In this document: one piece after another, positions 1 through 5,350 of the stretch
Position numbering within the stretch: position 1 is the stretch's first letter
How the letters are laid out: each line of letters begins with the position of its first letter
Assembly: GCA_030049955.1 (NCBI GenBank)
Contig: JASIJX010000553.1
Coordinates: 1 to 5,624 of the forward strand
DNA length: 5,624 nucleotides
From: Acidobacteriaceae bacterium
Lineage (GTDB): Bacteria; Acidobacteriota; Terriglobia; Terriglobales; Acidobacteriaceae
Direction: 5' to 3'
Notes under the pieces: generated by a model
Database searches by the model: none
Seen by the model: only the letters and a program-made list of their open reading frames with translations
Told to the model about the DNA's origin: nothing
Position numbers and translations under genes: made by a program

Positions 1-269
1 AGGTTGGTAAACGAGAATCGCCCCTGCGCATCCGTCACAGTTTCCGCGACTCGTTCGGGCCTGCCGTTCTGGCTGAGAGTCACGTCGGCGCCCTCGATCG
101 GCTGCCCGTTGGCGCCGCTTACGACCACTCCGGCGATGACGCGATTGCCGGCGCGCGCAGCCGGGGGTGCTTGTGCAGGCGCCGCGCAGCAGAGAGCCGT
201 AACAACGACACCGGCGATCGCCGGATGAATGGCGAGACGGGCCGCCGAACGAGTCGATGAATAGATCAT
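1..269 (-). CDS. Secreted Reg-fold (carboxypeptidase-regulatory-like) protein, N-terminal part only
   Basis: The first 89 codons of a gene that leaves the window at its left edge. Reading from 269, the protein has a signal peptide: an arginine-containing N-region (R7, R11), a hydrophobic core at about residues 18-30 (IAGVVVTALCCAA), and a probable signal peptidase I site after AQA at residues 32-34. A beta-sandwich of the carboxypeptidase regulatory-like family then begins at about residue 43. Its markers are VIAGVVVSGANGQPIEGADV and the later TDAQGRFSF, the usual G-x-V...G-x-P-I-x-G-A...T-D-x-x-G-x-F pattern. The start is supported by GGAGG six bases upstream and by the ATGA overlap with the preceding gene, so the two are probably made in a fixed ratio. 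Such domains are structural or binding modules; a peptidase, TonB-dependent receptor or simple sandwich protein could follow outside the window, so no function is assigned. The CC pair in the signal is not a good lipobox. Confidence 0.85.
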   Translation of the reverse strand, partial: MIYSSTRSAARLAIHPAIAGVVVTALCCAAPAQAPPAARAGNRVIAGVVVSGANGQPIEGADVTLSQNGRPERVAETVTDAQGRFSFTN

Positions 270-1948
270 GGGCCGCCTCCGTCATCGGCCGCGGCCGGAT
301 CGATTTCAACCTCGACTGTTGCGCCCGGCTGCATGGTAACGGTCTGCCCTTGGCTGGCGAGCCGCGACATGGCTTCCTGATCGTCCAGATCGATCTGCTG
401 ATTGTTTGCGAACGGCAGAATAAGATATTCGCCGGGTGGTAATGGCACAGAGCTTAAGCCGACAGCGTTTACAGGCCAGCCCGCGATGCCCATGTAGATG
501 CGATGCCGCGCCAGAGAAATGATTGTAAAAAGAACGGGACGGACCTGCGACGCACCCGATCCGGCGGATGCGTTCTGAAGCCCGGCTTTAAGCTTGCCGC
601 GAAGATAGCCAACATCGTTGCGCACTGTGATCTCAATGGGCGGGCAGCTTCCGCCGGGGCCGATCACCAGCGGCTCCCTTGTCAGATCCGCGCTGCCGCT
701 GGTCACGGAGGCGGCATACACTGGCCCGAAATCTTCCACGTCGAGCCGGTAAGTCCCCGGGCGCCGTAGGTCGAACTGGTAAACTCCTTCAGGCGAGCCC
801 GGCGGGTGAGTCAGGGAAACGCCCATGGGGCCGTCCAAGAGCCCATCCAACGGTGTGAGTTCGATTTGGACTGGCGGCTGATCGGGTTGTGCAGCATTGG
901 CAAACTCCTGTCCGTTTCCTGACGCAGGAGCAGCGGTGAACTCCTCGCGCACTTCAACGGCAATGGGCTGCACAGGAACCGGCACCACCTGAATGCCTGC
1001 CAGAGACGCACCGGCCACAGTGAAGTCCGCGCGGCCGTATGTATGTAGGTTCTGGTTCCAGCTTTCGAATTCAGCGTAGTATCTGCCATTGGGAAGATTG
1101 ACCTCGTAGCTCTGGCCGCGGCGGCGCACGGCGAAGCCGGCCTGACGCCCGCTGTAGTCGTACACTTGCAAGTTCCCGATGTTGCCCGAGTTGCTGCTTG
1201 CAACGGAGATCGAGACTGGAAAGAAGGACTGCCGCTCGAGAGCGATCTCAAGTTGCTGTTGCTGTCCGGCTGCAACCTTCAGGGGAGCCGCCATGGCCGA
1301 GGCCACATCGGCGCCACCTGGGAAACACGCGGGAACATAGCCCCAGTCCGTTACACCCGGCAGGGAGGGACCCAAGTGATCGGATGACGGCGTGCTGCAG
1401 AGGATGTAAGAGCCGGGGGCATCCTGAAAAATGATTTGAAAGGACCCGTCGCTGCCAGCAGTCGCACCGCCGGCCTGCTGCCAATGGGCCCGTCCCTCGG
1501 AGACAACCTTCTCGTACAGCACCAACTGAATGCCGGTGGGATCATCGCCCCCATCCAGCGCGACATGCCCACTGAGCATTGCCTCGGGAGTGAGAAACAA
1601 AGTTAGCGGAGGCATGTCCTCGCTCACCGTGATCGATTGCTGATTCCCGAGTGCGCGCCGCTGGTCGGCATAGCCGGGACGGCGGAAGGAGATCATCATC
1701 TGCCCTGCTGGAAGATGCAGCTCAAACCGGCCTTCGCTGTCGGTAAGCACCGCATCGGCCTGGGATTCCACCAGTGCGCGGGCAATCGGCTGGTGGGTAA
1801 GGCTGTTTTCAACCACACCCGTAACCGGATAAGTGGGCCGCGCATCCTGTGCGGTGCAAGGGCAGAGCCATAGTAACTGCACCACAAGAACAGATGTAAA
1901 AGAAAATTGCCGCCGCGAAAGCCACCGAAACGCAGCGGCTGCCGTCAT
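266..1948 (-). CDS. Secreted protein with several Reg-type beta-sandwich domains
   Basis: A 560-residue exported protein built of beta-sandwich modules, with no catalytic motif seen. The signal peptide has S11-R-R-Q-F15 followed by a hydrophobic core (about 16-28) and a likely cut after C-T-A at 31-33; SRRxF resembles a twin-arginine motif. The first domain, about 39-121, has the carboxypeptidase-regulatory signature (VTGVVENSLTHQPIARALV, then TDSEGRFEL). The second, about 123-239, contains two cysteines (C184, C208), the ACFPGG motif at 207-212 and a QQQQ run at 229-232. Weaker sandwich-like segments follow at about 242-336 and 360-450. The end, with PLPPGEYLILPF at 502-513 and a QGQTVTMQPG stretch, resembles secreted proteins common in Acidobacteria (recall, not searched). 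The start is ambiguous: in-frame ATGs also lie at 1984 and 2020, none has a clear Shine-Dalgarno, and 1948 gives the most normal signal peptide. The stop overlaps the start of the next gene. Substrate or binding partner is unknown. Confidence 0.85.
   Translation of the reverse strand: MTAAAAFRWLSRRQFSFTSVLVVQLLWLCPCTAQDARPTYPVTGVVENSLTHQPIARALVESQADAVLTDSEGRFELHLPAGQMMISFRRPGYADQRRALGNQQSITVSEDMPPLTLFLTPEAMLSGHVALDGGDDPTGIQLVLYEKVVSEGRAHWQQAGGATAGSDGSFQIIFQDAPGSYILCSTPSSDHLGPSLPGVTDWGYVPACFPGGADVASAMAAPLKVAAGQQQQLEIALERQSFFPVSISVASSNSGNIGNLQVYDYSGRQAGFAVRRRGQSYEVNLPNGRYYAEFESWNQNLHTYGRADFTVAGASLAGIQVVPVPVQPIAVEVREEFTAAPASGNGQEFANAAQPDQPPVQIELTPLDGLLDGPMGVSLTHPPGSPEGVYQFDLRRPGTYRLDVEDFGPVYAASVTSGSADLTREPLVIGPGGSCPPIEITVRNDVGYLRGKLKAGLQNASAGSGASQVRPVLFTIISLARHRIYMGIAGWPVNAVGLSSVPLPPGEYLILPFANNQQIDLDDQEAMSRLASQGQTVTMQPGATVEVEIDPAAADDGGGP
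276..280 (-). promoter_or_regulatory. Ribosome-binding site within the upstream gene
   Basis: GGAGG on the minus strand, six bases before the ATG at 269-267. It lies within the last codons of the upstream secreted-protein gene (Asp-Gly-Gly-Gly-Pro end). It fixes the start of the downstream partial gene and, with the ATGA stop/start overlap, indicates translational coupling. Confidence 0.75.
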
Positions 1949-2016
1949 GCCTGCGAATTCGTGAGCGTGAATCGGAGGGCGCATCGCTGGTTGGCCGCGT
2001 GGCCGCGTCCATCTTA

Positions 2017-2046
2017 GCATCGTACTTACAGGGCATCGTACATACG
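2017..2046. repeat. Two-copy dyad repeat between divergent genes, possible operator
   Basis: GCATCGTACTTAC (2017-2029) and GCATCGTACATAC (2033-2045) match at 12 of 13 bases with a 16-base period. Each copy contains a small dyad, CGTA-NN-TAC; the second is perfect as CGTA-CA-TACG (2037-2046). The second copy abuts the oxidoreductase ribosome-binding site, and both lie upstream of the divergent secreted-protein gene if that gene starts at 1948. A repeated dyad here could be an operator for either gene, but no regulator gene is nearby and chance duplication is possible. No convincing -35/-10 pair was found in the gap; TTGGCC (1991-1996) with TAGCAT (2015-2020) is weak. Confidence 0.35.
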
Positions 2047-2051
2047 GGAGG
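2046..2051 (+). promoter_or_regulatory. Ribosome-binding site deciding the oxidoreductase start
   Basis: GGGAGG with seven bases to the ATG at 2059. This selects 2059 over the in-frame ATG at 1999, which would add 20 residues lacking family similarity. An out-of-frame ATG at 2055 overlaps the true start (ATGCATG) but is too close to the site and in the wrong frame. Confidence 0.8.
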
Positions 2052-2058
2052 CAAATGC

Positions 2059-3018
2059 ATGCGAGCAGTCGTAATCCGCGAGTTTGGAGACCCGGGGAAA
2101 GTCAGGCTGGAAAATGTTCCGGATCCGCGGCCGGCCGTGGGCGAGGCGCTGGTGAAGGTGAAGGCTGCCGGGATCAATCCGAGCGATCTAAAGAACATTG
2201 AAGGCGCGATGGCGGGCACCACGCTGCCGCGAATTCCGGGTAGGGATTTTGCTGGCGTGGTTGTGAAAGGTCCGCGCGAGCTGGAGGGCCGCATCGTATG
2301 GGGCACGGGCGGAGACGTCGGCTTTACGCGCGATGGCTCGCATGCCGAGTATCTGCTGGTTCCGACGGCGGCGCTGGTTGAGAAGCCGGCAAAACTGGCG
2401 ACCGAAGCCGCGGGCGCGGTGGGGCTGACGTTTATTACCGCATGGTCCGCGCTGGTAACGGCAGCAGCCGTGGGCGAAGGCGACACCGCGCTGATTCTGG
2501 GCGCCACCGGCGGCGTGGGCTCGGCGGCGGTGCAAATTGCGCGGATGCAGGGCGCGAGCGTGATTGCCGGAGTGCGCAGCGGCAATCAGGCGAAGCAGGC
2601 TAAAGAGCTGGGCGCGGATCTTGCGGTCGATACAACTGAGAAAAACCTCGCGGAAGAAGTGCGTTCATTGACTCAAAAACGCGGAGCGGATGTGGTCTTT
2701 GACACCACTGGTCAGCTGTTCGCCGATGCAGTAGAAGCGGCGGCGCTCGGCGGACGAGTGTGCGTAATCTCTGCGCCAGGCGACGGTAAGGTGATGTTCA
2801 ACCTGCGCAGTCTTTACCGCAAGGAACTACAGGTGCTGGGCACCGACACACGCCGTCTTGACGTAACCGACTGCGCAAAGCTTCTCAAGGCAATGACTCG
2901 GGGATTCGAGGACGGGAGCCTGCGCGCGCTCGATCCGGACAGTTATCCGCTGGAACGCGCGCCCGAGGCATACGATGCCGCGAAGAAGGGCGGACGGTTT
3001 TGTCTGGTTCCTGCATGA
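2059..3018 (+). CDS. NAD(P)H-dependent quinone oxidoreductase-like protein (zinc-independent MDR family)
   Basis: A 319-residue cytoplasmic medium-chain dehydrogenase/reductase, near the normal length of the quinone reductase branch. Residues 1 to about 110 form the GroES-like catalytic domain: MRAVVIREFGDP at the start, the VKVKAAGINPSDLK stretch at 32-45, and PGRDFAG at 60-66. The catalytic zinc cysteine of true alcohol dehydrogenases (GxCGTD) is replaced by GINPSD and there is no structural-zinc cysteine lobe, so it should be zinc-free. The Rossmann domain carries LGATGGVGSAAVQIAR from 147, with the AxxGxxG nucleotide loop at 149-154. The GVRSGN segment after the second strand (171-176) fits a preference for NADPH, an inference. 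The family transfers hydride from NAD(P)H to quinones or enones; the actual substrate cannot be read here. The start is supported by GGGAGG at 2046. It is divergent from the secreted-protein gene and apparently monocistronic. Some relatives are annotated as zinc-binding alcohol dehydrogenases despite lacking the ligands. Confidence 0.93.
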   Translation: MRAVVIREFGDPGKVRLENVPDPRPAVGEALVKVKAAGINPSDLKNIEGAMAGTTLPRIPGRDFAGVVVKGPRELEGRIVWGTGGDVGFTRDGSHAEYLLVPTAALVEKPAKLATEAAGAVGLTFITAWSALVTAAAVGEGDTALILGATGGVGSAAVQIARMQGASVIAGVRSGNQAKQAKELGADLAVDTTEKNLAEEVRSLTQKRGADVVFDTTGQLFADAVEAAALGGRVCVISAPGDGKVMFNLRSLYRKELQVLGTDTRRLDVTDCAKLLKAMTRGFEDGSLRALDPDSYPLERAPEAYDAAKKGGRFCLVPA

Positions 3019-3080
3019 GGACGCGTTGGCAAACTCGCCTGCAAGGCCATCCGGGCACGAGAGAGGCTATCCGTGAAATA

Positions 3081-3094
3081 TGCCACGTTTGGCA
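3081..3094 (+). terminator. Weak hairpin downstream of the oxidoreductase gene
   Basis: TGCCA-CGTT-TGGCA forms a five-base-pair stem with a four-base loop, 62 bases after the stop. The only T-run (AATTTT at 3101-3106) comes some distance later, so this is a poor intrinsic terminator. It is the best stem-loop I found in the 176-base gap before tRNA-Arg. I see no gene in that gap. Confidence 0.22.
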
Positions 3095-3194
3095 GGCGGG
3101 AATTTTGAGCAAACTTAGCGCGGCGCGCGGGCAAAGCCGTAATTGGCCTGAAAATTCCGACTCCAGGCAAGCTGCAGAGGTAGACTAAAAATGT

Positions 3195-3271
<77 letters not shown>

Positions 3272-3301
3272 CACGCAAAACAATATAGGCCGTAACACTC
3301 A

Positions 3302-3350
3302 CGCGAATACCGCGAGCGACTGGGTGCGACTCGCCCTTGAGTTGTTACTC
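3302..3350. other. Dyad-rich gap between convergent tRNA-Arg and hydrolase gene
   Basis: Three short stems occupy the space where transcription from both sides must end: CGCG-AATAC-CGCG (3302-3314), GCGAG with CTCGC (3312-3316 and 3330-3334), and GAGT-TGTT-ACTC (3339-3350). Some of these are mutually exclusive. None is followed by a clean T-run in either direction, so they cannot be called intrinsic terminators with confidence. Confidence 0.25.
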
Positions 3351-3363
3351 GCATCCTGACTTA

Positions 3364-4473
3364 TTACAGCTGTCCATCCGAAATCTGTTCGGACTTTACC
3401 GCTGGCAGCGGCTCCTCGGCGCTACCGGCGACAGCGGTTGCAAGAAACCGCACAATAGCCGCCTCCGCCCAATGAATCTCTTCGCCCGAACCGCGGCCGA
3501 GGAATGCGCAATGGCCACCGTGGCGGGTTTCCAGGAAGGCAATATGCTCGTTGGCAATCAAGCGTGCGCGCGTCTCCGGCAGCAAACGAATGAAGGGATC
3601 GTCCTGAGCGTAGAGTACGAGCGTGGGCACGGCAATGCGGTCAACGACGCGAGCGCTGGCCACGCGGTAATAGTAATCGTCGGCGTTGCGGAAGCCGCAG
3701 TAAGGCGCGACGATCTTGTCGTCGAACTCACGGATGGAGCGAACCGGCCCGAGACCCGCGAGCCTGTAGATGCCGGGATAAAGCTCTGCCTTGCAGCGCA
3801 TGCGGCGCATAAGGCCGCGGAGAAAATGCCGCTCGTACGCGCGGTTCGCCGGTTCGTGCAGAGCATCGGCACTGGGCGCAAGATCGATGACCGGGCAGAC
3901 AGTGGCGACGGCCGAGAGCGGCGTGCGGCTGCCCCACTCGCCAGCCAGCTTGAGCATCAGATTGCCGCCCATCGAGTAGCCCACGAGCGCGACATGTTGC
4001 AGGTTGTGGCGAGCGGTGAAGTGTTCGACCACCGCGCCAACATCTGCAGAGCGGCCGGAGTGGTAAAGGGTGGGTGTAAGCGTCTCAGTGCCACAGCAGT
4101 TACGCATGTTCATGCGGACGACGTTCATGCCGGTGGCCCAGGCGCGGGAGGCGATGCCGCGGATGTACCGCGAATCCGAAGAGCCTTCAAGTCCGTGGAG
4201 TAGCACGAGCGTAAGCCGGGATGCGCGGACTGCCTGCGGCTGCCAATGGCAGTGACAAAGCACGCGGCTCGCGTCCGCGGGATCGACTTCAACGGCAACT
4301 TCTTCGGTGGGCAGGTAAAAAGGCGGACGGGGCCAGAAATTGCCGGCGATGGTTTGCAGATGGCCATTGCGCAGCCAGCGGTGCGGAATGAATTCGGTAA
4401 GCCAGGGGACGGCAGGCGCGCAAGCGGGAGACGCCAAGTCGAGTGAAGTGTCTGGCTTTGCGGAAGTAACCAC
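3364..4473 (-). CDS. Alpha/beta hydrolase of the YheT/EMB8 family
   Basis: A 369-residue cytoplasmic hydrolase of the YheT/EMB8 group, whose natural substrates are poorly defined; members are usually described as carboxylesterases. It shows the family's N-terminal motif FIPHRWLRNGHLQTI (28-42), the oxyanion region LLHGLEGSS (91-99), the RMNMRNCCG segment (120-128), and the nucleophile elbow G165-Y-S-M-G-G with catalytic Ser167. The acid is Asp291 or Asp292 in YAQDDPF, and the base His321 is in HGGHCAF. All triad elements are present and the length fits, so it should be active. The predicted start is GTG with no visible Shine-Dalgarno; TTG at codon 13 is an alternative, and the conserved motif begins well after both. 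The gene ends in tandem stops (TAATAA). It begins 25 bases after the CCA end of tRNA-His on the same strand and may share its transcript. Confidence 0.93.
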   Translation of the reverse strand: MVTSAKPDTSLDLASPACAPAVPWLTEFIPHRWLRNGHLQTIAGNFWPRPPFYLPTEEVAVEVDPADASRVLCHCHWQPQAVRASRLTLVLLHGLEGSSDSRYIRGIASRAWATGMNVVRMNMRNCCGTETLTPTLYHSGRSADVGAVVEHFTARHNLQHVALVGYSMGGNLMLKLAGEWGSRTPLSAVATVCPVIDLAPSADALHEPANRAYERHFLRGLMRRMRCKAELYPGIYRLAGLGPVRSIREFDDKIVAPYCGFRNADDYYYRVASARVVDRIAVPTLVLYAQDDPFIRLLPETRARLIANEHIAFLETRHGGHCAFLGRGSGEEIHWAEAAIVRFLATAVAGSAEEPLPAVKSEQISDGQL

Positions 4474-4498
4474 GTGGGCTTGGAAAAAAGCGGCAAAC

Positions 4499-4574
4499 TG
4501 GGGCGGCTAGTGGGGATCGAACCCACGACATCCTGAGCCACAGTCAGGCGTTCTGCCGCTGAACTATAGCCGCC
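4499..4574 (-). tRNA. tRNA-His (anticodon GTG) with encoded G-1 and CCA
   Basis: On the minus strand the acceptor GCGGCTA (4573-4567) pairs perfectly with TAGCCGC. The D arm is GTTC/GAAC. The anticodon stem CCTGA/TCAGG encloses the loop CTGTGGC, with GTG at 4541-4539. The T arm is GTGGG-TTCGATC-CCCAC. An extra G at 4574 faces the discriminator C at 4502; this G-1:C73 pair is the bacterial identity mark for histidyl-tRNA synthetase. CCA is encoded at 4501-4499. A run of six T follows nine bases after the CCA. Confidence 0.97.
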
Positions 4575-4586
4575 GTGTACTTGTTG

Positions 4587-4592
4587 ATTGTA
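4587..4592 (-). promoter_or_regulatory. Probable -10 box for tRNA-His
   Basis: TACAAT on the minus strand, ending 12 bases before G-1 of the tRNA, which would give a leader of about five bases. It matches five of six positions of the sigma-70 -10 consensus. No good -35 hexamer lies at 16-18 bases (GGTAAA at 17). The same hexamer sits at nearly the same distance from tRNA-Pro. Confidence 0.45.
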
Positions 4593-4642
4593 GCATCGAA
4601 AGATAGCCCTTTACCGGCGGTCAGGTAGACGTCGCGAACGGC

Positions 4643-5227
4643 ATGTTGATGCGCGATGCGTCTACCATTTCGTCGACACTGGACACCCCGATTACGGGTC
4701 GGCTAGCCAGTTCATCCCCGCCAGCTTCTGCGAGTGGACGAAGTTTAGCGCTGCTTCCCCGGTGGCGTCTGGGAGCAGGACTGCTCTCAGACGAAAACCT
4801 CGAGCGGCTGGAGTTTCTGCTGGACGAGATGTTCCGCGTTCCCGGAACGCGGATCCGCTTTGGCATCGATGGCCTCATCGGGCTGGTTCCCGGCGCAGGC
4901 GACGTGGTGGCTGGCCTGCTGTCGCTGGTGATACCGCTAGCCGCGTGGGTGCGCGGAGCTCCCTACGTGGCGATCGCCCGCATGGCCGCAAACCTGGGGA
5001 TCGGCGTCCTGATCGGCTCCATTCCGCTCGCTGGCGACGCGTTTGACATCGCGTGGAAGGCGAACCGACGCAATTACCGGTTGCTCAAGCGGCACCTCGG
5101 CCAGCCGCGACGGCACACGTGGCGTGATTGGGCGTTTTTGCTCCTGCTGGCAGCGATGATGGGCCTGGTACTCGCGATGCCCCTCGTGCTGTTGGTGTGG
5201 ATATGTATGTGGCTGGCGCACCGGTGA
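4643..5227 (+). CDS. DUF4112 membrane protein of unknown function
   Basis: A 194-residue protein with the conserved core of the DUF4112 family: LDEMFRVPGTRIRFG (60-74), the loop GLIGLVPGAGDVV (77-89), ARMAANLGIGVLIGSIPLAG (112-131) and GDAFDIAWKANRRN (131-144). Hydrophobic stretches at about 85-103 and 115-130 flank the two P-x-A-G-D loops. A strong C-terminal membrane helix runs from about 163 to 191 after a basic segment (LLKRHLGQPRRH), so an inner-membrane location with that basic part in the cytoplasm is likely. The first 45 residues are low-complexity Ser/Ala/Pro and poorly conserved-looking. ATGs at 4643 and 4649 are both possible starts; neither has a good ribosome-binding site, as AGGT at 4623 is too far. 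The family's biochemical role is unknown and none is proposed. It is divergent from tRNA-His and ends 40 bases before tRNA-Pro. Confidence 0.88.
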   Translation: MLMRDASTISSTLDTPITGRLASSSPPASASGRSLALLPRWRLGAGLLSDENLERLEFLLDEMFRVPGTRIRFGIDGLIGLVPGAGDVVAGLLSLVIPLAAWVRGAPYVAIARMAANLGIGVLIGSIPLAGDAFDIAWKANRRNYRLLKRHLGQPRRHTWRDWAFLLLLAAMMGLVLAMPLVLLVWICMWLAHR

Positions 5228-5228
5228 G

Positions 5229-5241
5229 CGGCTGAAAGCCG
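5229..5241 (+). terminator. Hairpin right after the DUF4112 stop
   Basis: CGGCT-GAA-AGCCG forms a five-base-pair stem starting two bases after the stop codon, partly overlapping the palindrome AAGCCGGCTT. It is followed by CTTCGGGTT rather than a T-run, so it may slow or protect the transcript rather than end it. It could separate the protein gene from tRNA-Pro. Confidence 0.25.
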
Positions 5242-5250
5242 GCTTCGGGT

Positions 5251-5256
5251 TACAAT
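5251..5256 (+). promoter_or_regulatory. Probable -10 box for tRNA-Pro
   Basis: TACAAT, ending 11 bases before the first base of the tRNA, which predicts a leader of about five bases. No recognisable -35 lies 16-18 bases upstream, where the stop and hairpin of the DUF4112 gene are. Identity with the hexamer before tRNA-His, at almost the same distance, supports it. Confidence 0.45.
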
Positions 5257-5267
5257 CGATTCAGGTT

Positions 5268-5344
5268 CGGGGCGTAGCGCAGTCTGGTAGCGCATCTGCT
5301 TTGGGAGCAGAGGGTCGGGGGTTCGAATCCCTCCGCCCCGACCA
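5268..5344 (+). tRNA. tRNA-Pro (anticodon TGG)
   Basis: The acceptor CGGGGCG (5268-5274) pairs with CGCCCCG (5334-5340), including the C1-G72 pair typical of bacterial tRNA-Pro. The D arm is GCGC/GCGC with loop AGTCTGGTA. The anticodon stem TCTGC/GCAGA encloses TTTGGGA, with TGG at 5302-5304. The T arm GGGGG-TTCGAAT-CCCTC has one wobble. The discriminator is A and CCA is encoded at 5342-5344. UGG can read CCA and, when modified, other proline codons. Confidence 0.97.
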
Positions 5345-5350
5345 TTAGAA

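Noticed and set aside
4..228. Plus-strand 74-residue open frame at the left edge
   Set aside because: It is antisense to the signal peptide and Reg domain of the partial minus-strand gene; composition is that of a shadow frame.
1991..2020. TTGGCC/TAGCAT pair as a promoter for the oxidoreductase
   Set aside because: Both hexamers match the consensus poorly; such pairs are expected by chance.
1809..2585. 258-residue minus-strand open frame covering the oxidoreductase start
   Set aside because: It is antisense to two well-supported genes, is Pro/Ser/Ala/Thr-rich as expected for a shadow frame of GC-rich coding DNA, and shows no domain.
3000..3188. Plus-strand 62-residue open frame between the oxidoreductase and tRNA-Arg
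   Set aside because: It overlaps the end of the oxidoreductase gene, has no ribosome-binding site, and its sequence shows no hydrophobic or repeat pattern; the gap is better read as non-coding.
3337..4203. 288-residue plus-strand open frame opposite the hydrolase
   Set aside because: It mirrors the YheT-family gene, whose catalytic triad and family motif are intact on the other strand; the frame has no recognisable domain and no ribosome-binding site.
5268..5344. Second copy of the tRNA-Pro 3' end as an attachment-site repeat
   Set aside because: I looked for a repeat of the T-arm and acceptor bases elsewhere in the window and saw none; any partner would have to lie outside.
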